A DNA stretch of 64,000 nucleotides, taken from the NCBI GenBank assembly GCA_022695795.1, contig MU404067.1, forward strand, positions 1-64,000. The letters run 5' to 3'. A program made the translations under genes and the position numbers. The notes under the pieces are model-generated. The model was given only the letters and a program-made list of their open reading frames with translations, was not told the DNA's origin and did not search any database. The stretch comes from Biscogniauxia marginata. Its lineage: Eukaryota > Ascomycota > Sordariomycetes > Xylariales > Xylariaceae. Shown here in pieces: positions 46,580 through 60,671 of this stretch. Each line of letters begins with the position of its first letter. The stretch's first letter is position 1.

Positions 46580-48437
46580 TCACCGCCGAGGCATGCCTCT
46601 TCCGCGTCCCCTTAGCGCCCTCTGCGCAGCCCCCGGAGGCAACGGTTTACCGGGCGCCTGGGGCTGTGCGCTCTCTTCGTTCCGGATCGTCTCGTCTACG
46701 CCTAGGATGAGACAGCTGGCTTCTGTAGCGGCCTGGATTGCGTTGATCTTCACCAGAGCGGGCTCCCACACGAAACTCTCCATCATGTCGGCGACACCCT
46801 CGTTCGTGAAGTCAACACCTGCCCAAACGCGGCCCTTGCGGTGCTCTACGCGCAGCTTGTTGAGGATGTCTGTCGCGTCGAATCCGGCGTTGTCACACAG
46901 CTGGCGCGGGATGACTTCAAGAGCTTTCGCGAAGGACTTGATCACGCCCTGCTGCTTGTGCGGGATGTTCTTGTCCGCAAAGCCGTGTAGGTATGCGGAG
47001 ATTTCCATCTCGCAGGCACCGCCCCCTCCGACGATGGTGCGGTTCTTGATTGCGCGCTTCACTATCATGATAGCATCGTGTAGAGAGCGTTCAACTTCGG
47101 CGATGAACTGTTCAGCGCCACCTCGCAGGACGAGGGTGCAGGTCTTGGCTTGCGGGCAGTCCTCGAAGAAGTTGAACCGCTCGCCACCAATCTGGCGCTC
47201 TTCGAAAGTACCACAGACCCCAAGGTGGTGTGGCTGGATGTCTGAGCATGTAGACTGTACGGTTGCCCCCGTAGCCTGGACCACCCTCTCCATGTCTTCA
47301 GACGCAACGCGGCCAGCACAGAATACGTCCCGGTCGGCGAAGTATTGTGTCGCCAAGTCTCCGATAGGCAGCTTAGAAAGCACGACCTTTGCGCCTGACT
47401 TGTAGGCCGCCTCCAGCTTCTTGAAGATGATTTGCCACTCGGCGTCAACAATAGCTTGGTATTCGGAGACCTGCTCGACTCGGACCTCAGCATTGTCCTT
47501 CTCTGCCTTCAGCTCTAGTTCGACATTCAAGCACAAGATCTTGGGTTTGGTGAATGACTTCGGTTGTTGTTCAAAGCCGGCATAGGAGAATGTCTTCTTG
47601 AAGGCCACACCGTTGACGAAGATGGATTCGGTGAGGGAGCCGCCGGGTATCTTCTTGATGCCAATGAGTTTCTCGTTGAGGTCGTCCTGATCCAGCGATA
47701 ATACAGCATCCACGACCACTAGAGATTATTAGCCCATGCCCACAACAAACTCTTTTCAGCGTTCACTCACTCTCGGTGAAAAATTCGGTATTTCGTTTGA
47801 TCAACTTGCTCGTCATTGCGGTGCCGGCCAGCTTGCGTAGGGTATCCCGGTGGTTGGACTCGTCTGTCCGGACGGCAATCTCCTTGATCTTGTTGACGGC
47901 CATGGCAGAGGCCCTCCGAAGAGCTTTGATGATGATTTGCGAGCTCACACCCTGTTCGACATGTTCTTTTATCTCTTTCAGGATTTCGCCAGCCAACACG
48001 ACCACCGATGTGGTGCCGTCTCCAACTTCGGCATCTTGCGATCGTGCAATATCGACGAGGATGCGGGCAGCAGGGTGTACGATATCGAGCAGCTACATCA
48101 TTGTTCGTCAGTCGTCTTCTGTTGTAGGTAAAGACTCCGGGCACGGGGCTGCTCGCACCTTCATGACTGTGGCGCCATCGTTGGTGATGGTCTGTCTGCC
48201 ATTCTCGTCCACCATTAACAGGTCGCCGCCATACGGGCCGAGTGTTGACTTGATCGTTGCCTGAACGGCTTGGCACGCATTGATGTTCGATATGATCTGA
48301 CCCTTTCCCTGCGAGGTGTCGGTACCTAAAGGAGCGTTCACATTAGCCAGCAGCCCAAGCAGACTGGGCTGGTCGAGGGGTCGCTACTGACCTTCCTTCA
48401 GGACGATGATGGTGGGCGTCTGGCCGCCGAACGACAT
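46580..48437 (-). CDS. CCT7: CCT/TRiC chaperonin subunit eta (CCT7)
   Basis: Subunit of the cytosolic double-ring chaperonin that folds actin, tubulin and WD-repeat proteins. Exons on the minus strand are 48437-48392, 48325-48159, 48092-47771 and 47718-46580; they keep phase and give 557 residues, the family's normal length. The protein starts [20 protein letters not shown], as eta subunits do. Group II chaperonin ATP motifs are present: [21 protein letters not shown] and the catalytic [15 protein letters not shown] loop (here [19 protein letters not shown]). The apical and intermediate domains continue through VLRGGAEQ and [15 protein letters not shown], and the C-terminus is the Gly/Arg tail GRGRGMPRR. 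Start chosen by homology; no in-frame upstream ATG is plausible. Confidence 0.96.
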
Positions 48438-50462
48438 TTTGAATTAGGATGCGGAGGACAAGTAAATAATAGCAGGTGTTTATAAGAATAGATCGTTGTC
48501 CAAGTCTCGTGCACTGCCCACTTGGAAAAGGCTGGTTCACTATGTTGTTGACTCTCCCAAGTGGAGGGAGCTTTGAGAGCTTCAAAAAATTATTGCAGCC
48601 TTTCGGTTGCCAAGGCCGGGACCCCACAATATCCTAATAAGCAGCTGTATCTAAGTTTATGTAGTAAACAGAATGACATGTAATAATACCATTTATACGG
48701 TTTATATAAATATTTGTGGGGGTGGTCCATGCACTAAGGGTTTAAATGCAAATTTTCAGTAGCTACACAGATTCTCAGGACCACGCCTAATACAACACCC
48801 AATCCTTTCTTTTTGGTGTGGCATCATTCAATTCAACATATTTTATAATTCGTGTTTAATTTATATTTAATAAAAGAATGGAGAAAAAGAAAACTCAACT
48901 ACGGTCCCCGGTCCCCGTCGTCGGTTTTCTAGGCCCAGCCTATAGATCTTTTACCAGCGTCTATAGCTACTGCGCCCCCTGTAGGTACTTGGTTTGCGAC
49001 ACCCCTTCCGGAGCCACTCTCTTGGAGCTGGACCCGACCTGGCTGCCGGCTGTTGGAAAATCTGCGGATTATTTGGCCATATATGCCACCTTAAGACGCG
49101 CTTGGTACGTACCTGGGCAGGTAATGTACTGGGTACACTCTGGTTTCTTCTTTGTTCTGGTTGCTAGGTACCTCGTACTGATAAGTCCACCTGCTCGGTT
49201 CACCCATATCACCCTTTTAAATCCATGCTTTCCAGGATAGGAGCTCTCAAGTTTTCTTCCATTTCATCCAAATGTATATTAACAAACATTGGAATATTAG
49301 TTCAATGCCTTGCGCTGTATCATCTTTCATCACAGTCCATATTCGAACAGGCCACATGTAACCATCCTTTTCACTCATCATCGTGAGTGCATAAATTTCC
49401 CCTTCTTCTAGGGAAGGGACTTTGAGTTGTGCTTCAAATTTGGTATCCGGATAATTCATATTATCGAGGAAGGCCGGATGCTACAATGGGACAATACTTG
49501 GGTACTCGAAGAATATAGGAGTTAGTGAACATGATCTGTTTCTGACAGTCTTCTAAAGAATCATATCTCTTCGAGACGTATAGCTGTGTTTTAAGGAGTG
49601 ATAAGTGCTACATGAAGAACTAGAACCAGAGATACTCGATGAAGCAGTCTTGATACACCCATATCATGCCATTTGCTATCCATCTTGCCTGATATAAGTT
49701 GTCTCTTCACCAGCGTGAGCCTCCAGGCCTTCTGCTTATCAATGGAGGTCTAAAAGCCTCGTTCCTGACACAACATACAGTGCGGATGCAGATGATGGAT
49801 TTAACTGCAGCGCCAACCCTAACAGCCTACCTAGTCAGCAGTTTTCCATTTCTAGTAATATTGTGCAATACAAGGAGATATTCTATTGGCTATATATCCC
49901 TTGGCGAAAAGCCATCATATTGTTTATCGGGATCTGCATCCATCCTGGCACTTCGATTCTCATGCCTACTGACTGGCGTCGCAATAGTTTTTGGTTTGCC
50001 TGTCGCTTGCCCAACAAGTTTTTCTTCGTATTCTTTTTTCCTCTTATAATAAATTGGTATATGGCTTGAAATTATAATGGGCTGGCACATTAAACCAATC
50101 AATAATGTATGTTGGTAGAATCGCTGAAATAGGTTGGTGGGAATAATCAGCCTTGTTATATCAATAACTATTAATACTCACCGTTTTCCCCTCCACCTTC
50201 TGACTTATACAGCATTCGTAATCCCAAATTTGCTCTTACATATATGTATTTAGTTTAGCATTGAGCTATTAGATGAGAAAATTTCCATTATATCATTACT
50301 ATATCATTAGATTAGGTAGCTTGAGAACAATATGAAAAGTCATTTTACCCCGTAAGCATCTCTTACACCATCCACCTCTCAGTCTTCCATGAAATAAGGT
50401 ACATACTCCCAATCCACCCCTCCATATGTTTTGTTGTATAACCCTGTGGTCCCACCTACCTT
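48438..50462. other. Intergenic region, no supported feature
   Basis: About 2 kb between CCT7 and the MFS transporter. ORFs at 48878-49240 (plus) and 49247-49459 (minus) are short, lack domains and have no convincing extension across introns. Confidence 0.5.
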
Positions 50463-52124
50463 TTAACATACAGTCCTTAGATTCCAGCCACCTTTATATA
50501 CCCTAGCTCCCAGAAAGAAAAAGAAAGCCACCGCCGTCGAACTTGCCGCCCAGGCCTGGGCGTCAGTGAAACTGCCATTATTGGCTCCCTGCAAGGCACC
50601 GCCGATGGGAGGGCCCGTAAGTGCTGAAATCGAAATAATACTGAAGGCCATACCGAGTCTCGTCCCAACGGTATCAAGTCGCGGCGTGATACTAGCAACA
50701 GTGGTTGCTGTGAGGCATTGAAAAGCCCCGGAACAAATACCGTAGAAGACGGTGAAAGCATAGTACCCTGCAATATCCTTCACGGCAAGCCAGCAAAACG
50801 ACACGATGGCCCAGATGGCCGTTGTGGGAAGTAGCACGTTGATTGGGCCAATACGGTCAGCAACCATCGGAGGGAGGACTCGGAACGGAAGCCCAGCCCC
50901 GTTGAGGATAATGATAAGGAGAGAGGCAGACGAGTACGGAAGTCCCAAAACTTGAGTTCCAAATGAAGCGATCTAGGTTGATGTGAGTATATAGGCTTCT
51001 GTCTTAAAGCTAAGGAGATCCTGTCTAGGATAGATATCGTACGTACATAGTAGAAGACAAAATAGTTTGCCCACATGAGAAAGAATTGGCCTATTACGAA
51101 ACCAGTGTAGACGGGCTCCTTGAAGGCGGACAAATCAATCAGTGGGCCGGACTTCCGAGGTGGTAATCTCGGACGCATAAACGCCAATACAAAAGCAAGA
51201 GCCGTGAAGTTGATGAAGGCCAGCACCCTCGCCGTCCAGGCAAACCCCACGATGGGGATCAACTGGCGGACGACTATGGGATAGATCATACCACCTGCAG
51301 AGTTTCCAGTGGTGGTGAGCCCAACAGCGAGGCCACGGTGTTTGTCAAAATAAGTCGAAACGAGGGCGAGGGACGGCGTGAAGAAGATCCCACCACCGAT
51401 GCCCGTGAGCACACCCTGGGTGAGCATCAGGTGCCAATACTTGGTTGATATGCTCATCAGAAACATGCCGGTGACCTGAATCACAGCGCCAACAATCAAG
51501 GTTGGCAAGTACAGCCCAGCGTCCAGAAGACGCCCCGAGAAGGCCCCAATCATTAGGGTCAGAAAGGTCTGTATGGATCCAATCCATGATATGGTGGACG
51601 GCGACTGCGGCATCGTAGAGGTATAGTAAGTCTGGAAACTGCCGAACGAGTTCACATAACCCCAGGTGGTGAAGATGACTAACCAGCCCATCAGGACTTG
51701 TGTCCACTGTAGCACCCAGTTAGCCGTTGCCGGACTAAATTCTCCACTCGGTAGCCCGGGGGCGGCTCTGACTAGAGAGTTCCCACCAGTAGCGGAGGGT
51801 TTGGAATCAAGATCTGGAAACACTTACTGCTTTCAAGCCACCGTCCGGTGGAGGCGGTGGTTCCGGCCACGTCCGTGTAGTGATGCGAGAAGCAACATGG
51901 GAAATTACGTTGCTCGTCGTTCTCCTCATGTCTTCGGAAGCCCTGACAACCTTTTCTCTGGTTGCAGTTCTGCGGACGATGTTGGTATCGTCTTCGTTGG
52001 GCATCTCCTGGATCGCATCGTGGTCGTCTTCGTGCGATGAAACGTTCGATCCGTTGTCGTCATGGCCCAGCTCTGAGCCCGAGTGGTCTTTCTCCTCCAT
52101 ATCACTTCTATAGTTACTGGTCAT
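50463..52124 (-). CDS. MFS transporter, monocarboxylate/riboflavin-transporter-like (Mch-type), three exons
   Basis: Predicted plasma-membrane or vacuolar permease with 12 helices. Exons on the minus strand are 52124-51828, 51706-51047 and 50972-50463; they keep phase and give 488 residues. The first 90 residues are a hydrophilic, acidic cytosolic tail. Then comes PPPPPDGGLKAWTQVLMGWL, the PDGGxxxW signature at the first helix of the monocarboxylate-porter family (yeast Mch proteins), with the family exon junction exactly between LKA and WTQ. The RGLAVG element lies between helices 4 and 5 and GICSGAF in the second half. Yeast Mch5 takes up riboflavin and animal relatives carry monocarboxylates; which substrate applies here cannot be told. 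Helix content and length are complete. Confidence 0.9.
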
Positions 52125-53500
52125 GGTTGATGTTCAAAGAAGCAATTATATCGACTGATTCCAAGGCGGGGGAACTATTAATACCCTCCGCAACATTTGT
52201 TTTTCTCGACCGGAATATAAAACAAGTGCAGAACCTTACATTTTTAGCCCAGGGGAAGATGGGGTAAGAAAAAAAAAGTCGGAGTACTCTGCGCCGTAAT
52301 GAGTAAGTGATTAAGGTAAGGGAGCTCCGTCTTCGGCCCCAACAGAACCAGGGCTTTGACGTACTATAAACCGCTTTTCCCCATTTACTTTTGAAGGTGG
52401 GGTCTCGAAACCTCTCCCGGCTTGACCAAGACGGTTCCGAGCCTCGCCGAGGGCCGCTTCACGATCCATAAGTGGGGATGCGGTGCAGGAATCCGGCTCG
52501 GGATCGATCGACCGGAAATATATCCGTGCCAAGAACCGCCATCGGGACGATATTGACTGTCCTCTCGTAATTAATGGCCCTCGACCACAACACAAGAGCA
52601 AAGGGCGTGTTGACTTTAGGCTATTTAAGGCGGTGAGCTCACGAGGTTACAGTCCGCCAGCAGAGCGTGTAAAATGCGGATACAATTCTACTTTGCTGTA
52701 AAGCGGTGACCGGTTTTAATGCTGAGTAGCCCGCTGGGCCCTATTGTGTAATAAGCCCCCCTTTTCCGAAAATCCAGTTGCTTACGACCGGCCCACATGC
52801 ACATGGCACCGGTTTCTATCCGGTTTTACGGCACCATAATGTACTTGCATGTGCTGTACATATAGCTACCCAAAGAAAATTTAAAGGTGGATCGAGATTC
52901 GGCACGGGAGCTACCTCGAATTAAGCTTATCTTCTATATAACTACCTAGTAAACAAGGATATCACCTGTATAAACTCGACTCTCTTTATACACTATATAT
53001 CATACAACATTTTTTCATTTGGGAGAGGAGGTTTCACTCTTACGTACCTACTCATACTTGATTATGTCTTGCATCGAATAAGTGTTAATAGAGTAAGGCT
53101 ATAATGATAAGCCAGCTCTAGGTCACTTATCATTACGCTTAGATTCGACTCATCCAAATTGCACTACGGCTCTCCGCCCTACGCTATAGAGAGATGACCG
53201 GTCTATATAACCTGAATTTATCTCGCGATTTGATATCCACAGACCACCTATTGTCCTCTTCTCACGAGGTGGACAAATCTCGAGGAGCTCCTCACCGCCC
53301 AGTGCAGAAGTATAGTTGTGGCGTGACAAACAGTGCAACGCCTTACAAGGTCGTAAGATACTGTGGCTAGCCAGAAAATTTGAACGTGTGATAACTGCAA
53401 TTGGCCACGTGAAGCAATATCTAAAACATTTCGGCTTCATCATTACTTAGCATAGGTATCAAGTGCTATATGATTCATTTAGCAAGGCTAGTAACAGATA
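52125..53500. other. Intergenic region, normal composition
   Basis: Divergent promoter side of the MFS gene and flank of the AT-rich block. The ORFs at 52311-52701 on both strands overlap and have no domain. Confidence 0.5.
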
Positions 53501-55077
53501 TATAGGTACATTTGACATATGACATATATAGGCTACCACTTGGTCGATATTTAGTTTCTAGTAATGAAATTTATAATATAAATTTAAATAATAATTCTAT
53601 TAAATTTTTAATTTATTTTAAAATATAATATATTCATTTAAAAAGAAAATTTAAAAAGAAACTATAAAATCTTTTATATTCAAATTATGAAAAATGATTG
53701 ATCATTAATAATTATATATATTATCTCTTTAAAAATCGGTTATTTAAATATTTGAAGTAGGCGCAAGAAAACTAGTGGTCATTGATTCTACCAGGAGAAG
53801 CTTTATTTGACCGGATTTTCCGTAGCTCTCCGATCCGTATGGACTGTACATCACGATCTATATCATATGATATCGCGGACTATGTTAGCTTTAATTGCAT
53901 AACGCAATTAGCGGCGTCGCTTTTGCGATATATGAGAATGTGTCAGATAGTTTCATATAGTTATTAACAGGAAAAAGAAATCATGTTTATATAATGTCAT
54001 AAGGATATACGTAATATATACAAAAAGGTCATTTAAAAGATTAGTTATACGTAAGTATAAAGTAAAAACGCATATTAAAATCACATAATATATTAAGCTA
54101 AAATAAAAAAAGTATTTAAAATTTAACCGCGGAAATATTTATATAATATATCGCATTATATAAGTTATATATATATATATAAATCAAGTTAAATATATTA
54201 AAAAAAGACTTAATAAAATAAAGCTCGATTTAATTAAATATATTCCGTTTATTTTAACTTTATATTTTAACTTTATAACTTTATATTTAATTATTTTTAC
54301 TTTATATTAAATATTTTTATTTTTTATACTTTTCTTTAAATGAAAACTTAAACATACTTATAAAATATTATTTTAATTATTTATAATTATTATTATAAGT
54401 TATATATACCTTAAGGAATTTAAAAAGGAAAAAAGAGTTACTTTTTATAAATATTTTTTTAACTGATTCGCCTTTATAACACTTTTAAAAACATTATTCG
54501 AAATGTTATTCTTAAAAACACTTGTGTTAATAAGCAACTTTATCGTTTTATTTACCTTATTAACGTTTAATATAGTTATATAAAATACTACTATTTTTAA
54601 AATAAATAAATAAATAAATAAATAATTATTAACTTGGCATTATAACTAAAAGACTTTATATTACGAATAAATAAGGCATTAAACAACGTTATACGATTTT
54701 CCTTAAAAAGAAATAAAAATAATATTTAAACTTTAAATTATTTTCGAATTAACTACGACGTCTTATAAGAAATAATATATTAAATATTTATAAATAACGA
54801 ATAATTAATTTTAAACTTAAAAAAATTCAAAAAATATAATTAAGGTTAATAACTACTTTGTTATTATTATTAATAAATAAATAATTATTTCTATTAAAAA
54901 TAAGAATTTCCGGTAAAAATCTTTAAACCGAATATTATTAACTATAAAGAATTAAAAAAATTCCGTTAAAACGCCTATTAAATTATAAAATCTCTTTATA
55001 ATACTTAATAAAAACTAAATTAACAAAATTCAAAAATTCAAAAATAAGTTTAAATTAAAGACTTAAATGTAACGAAC
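53500..55077. other. AT-rich, RIP-like DNA without an identifiable element
   Basis: Composition shifts sharply to AT at about 53560 and no ORF of note remains. The short patch 53760-53960 is less biased. Presumably decayed repeats; no LTR ends, reverse transcriptase or transposase motif found by eye. Confidence 0.6.
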
Positions 55078-55500
55078 CTTCTTATGTATTCCTAGTTAGC
55101 TAACTTCATAAATAAGTACGTACTAGGTTTTCTTGATTTAAAGGTAATAATGAATTAATATTAGTTTAAGTGATTTATAATGTCTTGTTTGTTAAAAAGA
55201 TTTCAAGGTATTCTCATTATAGTATTAAAAAGTAACTTTAGTTTTAGATTAATAGCTAAAAAACTAGAATAAATAATTAAATAAATAAAAGAAACATTAT
55301 TCTTTTTATATTTATTTATTCTACTTTTTATTCCTTATAATTAATATATTAAATACCTTTAAATGAGTTTTATCTATATACATTTATATCACGTAATAAT
55401 AGGTTATTTTCTTTTTTAGGATCTATATCCGGTGTAAAAGCAAGAATAGTAAGAATAGTACCCTTATTATTTGATTGCTCACCCTGGTTAGTTCGTAACA
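55078..55500 (-). repeat. Solo gypsy LTR with a perfect 5-bp target duplication
   Basis: It runs from TGTAACGAACCTTC to GGTTAGTTCGTAACA, the minus orientation of the gypsy LTR family, 423 bp. The flanks are TTAAA at 55073-55077 and TTAAA at 55501-55505. It is a solo LTR, more heavily RIP-mutated than the one at 6139-6559. Confidence 0.85.
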
Positions 55501-55505
55501 TTAAA

Positions 55506-56705
55506 CATTTAAAAATTATTCGTTAAAATGATAAATTAAAATATATAATTAAATAAATTTAAATAAAATTTAATTTAATAAGTCCGAAAAGTTTTTTAAA
55601 ATACTTTTATTTAACTTTAAAACTCTCGAATAGCTAACGAGGTAATATAAAATTTAAATAACGAAAAACGAGCTTAAATAAAAAATAAGCGAATTATCTT
55701 TTTGATTTTTCTTAATACCGAGGAAGTTATAAATTTTCTTACGAAAAAAAAACCTTTATTTATAACTTATTTATTACACTTAAAATCGTTATAACCTCGA
55801 TACTTTTTATAAACATTTTAATAACTCGATAATGATAAGCCACTATAATTTCTTCGTATTATCGAAATAATAATATTATTTTTCTCGATAAAAAATAACA
55901 AATTTAAAATTAATATAAAAAAGCTAAAAAAATAACGTTAAAAAAAGCTCTTTTATCTTAACAAATAAGTTACTTAAAGAAATTAAACCTTAAAAACGAT
56001 AATAATAATAATAACGATAATAACAATTAAAATAATAAAAAACCACTAAAAAGATCTTTATAAAGCGTAAATTAATTATAACGAAATTTATTACTAACTA
56101 ACTAATATAAATTAAATAATTTTTTATAAAACAATTTTTAAATTATAATTAAAGTAATAAATAAAAAAACGTTTAACTTTAAATAATAAAAATATAAATA
56201 AATTCCATATTTAATAAATATTAGTCGACATATATTTAAACGTATATTATAATTCTTTTAAAAATAATAAAACCTAAATAATATAAATAGGATTTCTTCT
56301 TATTAAACAAGCTTTTAATTAATATTAAAATAGAATTTATACTTTAATTAACATTTATATGCTTAATAATTAAAATAGTTACGCCGCTTTTATTTAAAAT
56401 AGATTTTATAACTTTATTAAACTTTTTAAACGGCTCCGAGAATTAAAAAAATATTACTTATTATATTACTCGAGTAATAAATTTTAATATTTAAGCGCGA
56501 CTTATTAATTTTTAATTATAAAATATTATTTTTAACGCCTTTTTTATGAAAATTTCTAACTTAATTTATTTAAAATAAAAATATATTCTTAATATTAATA
56601 AAAATTTCTTTATTATAATTAAAAAAACTAAATAAATTTATAAAGCTATAAATATTAACTTTATTAAACTAAAAAAAAGTTCGGTTTTAAAGAGTTTAAA
56701 AATTC
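55506..56705. other. AT-rich, RIP-like DNA, family not identified
   Basis: About 1.2 kb of extreme AT content between the solo LTR and the gypsy element. Weak protein-like reading on the minus strand around 56400-56280 was not assignable. Likely an older repeat into which the gypsy elements inserted. Confidence 0.5.
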
Positions 56706-57134
56706 TGTTACAAACCAACTATGTTAAAGGGATTTCTTACAAGGGTATTAAAACACGAACCACGAATGTCAATACAAGACGGTCCTTTCCGGGACATAAT
56801 AAGACGTCACGTGATGTGATTTAAATTACTCTTAAATCCAGATAAACTCTACTTATACAACAATTAAAATAAAAAAGAAATATATACCAAGGAGAATAAG
56901 TATAAAAAAAAGGGGATTTCTTATATATCTAGTTATTCGTTTTTTAACTATTAATCTAAAACTATAATCACTCTTTAATACTATAGTAAAAATACTTTAA
57001 AACCTCTTTAACGAACAACCATTATAAATTACTTAAACTAATCTCAACCTATTATTACCTTTAAATCAAGAAAACCCAATACGTACTTACTTATAAAATC
57101 AACTAACTAAAAACACACAAAAAGGTTCGTCACA
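56706..57134 (+). repeat. 5' LTR of gypsy element R1
   Basis: It starts TGTTACAAACCAACTATG and ends AAGGTTCGTCACA, 429 bp. It matches the 3' LTR from 63752 for its first 240 bases, with a small insertion in the latter, and it carries the diagnostic blocks of all other LTRs in the window. Confidence 0.88.
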
Positions 57135-57569
57135 TTTTAATAGCTCTTTAATCAATACTTAACATTGGTTCAAAAAAAGAAAGAACTCTTAATCAAACCG
57201 TCCCAAGACAAACATACCCCCTAAAACCAAAAAGCAACAAGAAAAGAAACAAGTAAAAAAATAATAATTAACAAGCTCTTAAATAAAAGCTTTAAATCCT
57301 TTTACGATATAACAAAAAGGTTTAAAAAAACCAATACAAAAATCCATTATAATTACAACTAAAGAAGAGTCACAAAAAGACATCTTAAAAGATCAACAAA
57401 AAAAAGCATCTAAAAAAGAAAAAAAAGAAAAAAAAAATACCTAAAAAAGATAAACAAGTAAAATAACCCCTACCTCCTAAAGACAAATAACCACCTTTAA
57501 ACGATAACGACCCCAATAACTTAAACGACGAAAACAATATAACAACCCCCGATGTAAAAGGTTTCAAAC

Positions 57570-58150
57570 TAATTACACCTAATAAATATAATAGGTTAAG
57601 CGATCTAGAAAAATTTTTAATCCAAGTTAAAACCTACTTACGGTTTTATTATAAAACGATTACTATTAAAGAACAAAAAGTTCTCATAATATCCCAGCTC
57701 TTAACCGGAACCGCCTTAACCTAGTTTCAACTAGTGTTAAAAAACCATCTAGAAAACGGATCAAACGCCTAAGAAGACACAAAAAAAATCTTTAAAAATT
57801 ATAAAGAATTTAAAAAACAACTTAAATCTATATTTAATAATCTAATTTTTAAGTAACAAGCCAAAGCTCGACTTTATAAATTACGATAAAACAAAAAGGC
57901 TTTAAACTACGCTATTAAGTTCAAAAAACTCACAAGCTAATCATAACTACTTATTAAAAGCCTATACTACTTATTTTATTAAAGGTTAAAAAACCATATA
58001 AAAAATAAATTATATAAAATAAACCTATATAAAGAAAAAAACCCAAAAAAGTTCAATAACTACGTTATAATAGCAATTACCATTAATAACAAGAACTTCG
58101 AACAGTACCTTAAAAAGAAAAAAACGGTATAACGAAAAAATGATAATCAG
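57570..58150 (+). pseudogene. Gag relic of gypsy element R1
   Basis: Reading through stops gives a gag-like capsid protein: a LEEFLIQVKTYL-like segment, ISQLLTGTAL, a region matching YKEFxKQLKSIF, and LYKLR ... ALNYAIKFKKL. This is the usual order in fungal Ty3/gypsy gag proteins. Dead by multiple stops. Confidence 0.65.
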
Positions 58151-60671
58151 CTAAAAAAAAGAAACCACAAAAGCGGTACCAAAACCAGGAAAAGCACTAA
58201 AACCAGGTTAAACCCCATTAAAATCAACGTTATTTAAAAAAAACAAAAAAAACGAAATAAATTAACCATTAAATATTTTAATTATAAAAAGAAAAAACAT
58301 TATAAAAACGAGTACCGAAGTCTTAAAAAACAAGAATTAAAAACAAGAGGGATTTCTTAACCTGAAAAAAGAGTCGCTAAGGCAAGAGTTTAATTCGAAA
58401 ACAACGAAGAAATAAACCAAGTATTTATTATCGGCACTATCAAGGCAAAAAAGATTAAGAAAGCCCTTATAAAAAAAGTCTATAAATTTCACTAAATTAA
58501 CTGTAAAAACTATCCAAAAAATAACCATTTATATCTAGGATATTTTACACTAAAACAAGCCAAACAAGGATATAACAAAAACGAATTACCATACAAATAT
58601 GATAATTATAAGCTAAAATATAACTTAAGGATTAAGTTAAACCATAATAATCTATATTAAAGCCACTATAAAAACGATAAATGCGAAACCTATTAAGAGA
58701 AAAGCCAGCATAATAGCTTAAACTAGAGGTTTTACACAAATAATAACTACAATATCCATTAAAGCTTAAAAAAACATATATCGTTACATTAAAACTTTTA
58801 TATTAACGACGCCTATTAAATACATAAAAGTTTTAAGAATAAAGCCGGTTACTATCCTTAAAAACCAGAAAATAACGACACGAAAGAAAATAAGTATATT
58901 TATAATAACACCTCACGATAGCCACATTACCTTAAAACATATTATCTTTACCTAAGTTCCGAAAGAAATTACGAAGTAATAACTAGAGGTTATATATGTT
59001 ACACTTCGGTATTATGCGACGTACACGACTTACTTGAAACAGGTTTCGAAAAAAACGAGATTAAGGAAGAATTATAGGAATTATAAAAAGAACTATATCT
59101 TTTATAATGGCTTAAAAAATAAACTAAATACGATATTAATTTATTCGGCTTTATAAAGAAACACTTAATAAAGTAACAAGCAAAAACATATACGACTAAA
59201 CAAGGTTATAAACAAGTTATTAAAACATATCTCAAAAAAAAAGGAAAACTTCCAAAAATCAATATAAACCTGAGAAGAAACATCGAAATACTTCTAATAA
59301 ATAAACTTAATAATTATTCGTTTTATTTAAGGATAATCCAGAACTTTAAAAAATTCCAAGTTAATAGAATAAACTTAAGTTATAAAAAGGCCCTCGAAAA
59401 AAAATTGAAGTTTTAATATATAAAGTTTTATATAAAAAATAAACCTTTTACCCCTTATTACGTAAAGAGTAATTAAAGAGATTATCTAAGTAATAATTAC
59501 TAGAAACACGCTCTTATAAAAGCCTAAGAATAAAAGGACATCTAGGTTATAACAACTAAAAAAAAACCAAAAAGGAAGAGACGTAAAAAACCAAAAAACG
59601 GCAAAGGCTTTCGCTAGTAAGGCAGCGAGAAGCCATAAATAATAAGTTTTTATATAAAATCTAATTAGGACTTAACAACATTATTATAACTAAAGTCAAG
59701 TATAATAAAAAAAATATAAAACCTTAATAAATTCAAGAACAAATAAAAGCTATATCTTAATAAAAGTAACTTAAAAAAACAAAATATTATAAATATACAA
59801 ATAAAGTCCATATAAACTATAAAACTTTAAAGAAAACATGTTTAATTACAAGAATACTAAAGTACTAAAAGAAATAATTCCTCTTTTAATAACTATTTAA
59901 AGACATCTTAAACAAGTTATTCTTAACATTACACATATATTAAATCACGATATAATCTTAAAAATGAATTAACTTAAAAAAAATAATTCATAAATAAATT
60001 TCGAAATAAACACGCTTTATTAAAATCAAGAATAAGAGGAGTTAATCATTACAAGTTATGAAATAAATACCGCAAATAACTCTAAAAAAACAAATATAAA
60101 AACGAAATATATCACCTATATAATTCGAGTAACTAAGCCTAAAAATCCAACGAAAAAAGTACCACGCAAATACCTCCGTTTCCACAAATTATTTAAAAAT
60201 AAAACAAAAAAAGAATTACTAAAACATAACCAATAAAATCATTAAATTCACTTTAAAAAAGAAAAACAACTAAAATTATTCTTAATATATCTTATAAATC
60301 AAGAAAAACAAAAAGCACTATAAAAAAGAATCTAAGAAGATCTTGATAAAAGATATATTTAAGAATCCAAATTCTCGTTAAAATACTCAGTAATTATAGT
60401 ACCTAAAATCGACAAAAACGAGAAATAACATATTAATAAAAAAGGAAACCTAGTATAATAATAAGTAATTAATTACCGACACCTTAATAAAATAACTAAA
60501 AAAAACGGATATTCGTTACTATTAATAAAACTCATAAAAAGACAAATTAATAAGGCCTAAATCTTTATAATATTAAACCTTCGCGATAAATACTATATAA
60601 TCAAAATAGCTAAAGGACATAAATAATATACAGCCTTCCGAACAATATATAGATATTATAAGTATAAAGTT

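Noticed and set aside
46593..47405. 270-codon plus-strand ORF opposite CCT7
   Set aside because: Shadow of the chaperonin gene.
48878..49240. 120-codon plus-strand ORF
   Set aside because: No domain, no intron-supported extension and no coding bias beyond being open.
49247..49459. Minus-strand ORF with a protein-like stretch (SEKDGYMWPVRIWTVMKDD)
   Set aside because: Looks mildly coding but no upstream exon or family could be found; left uncalled.
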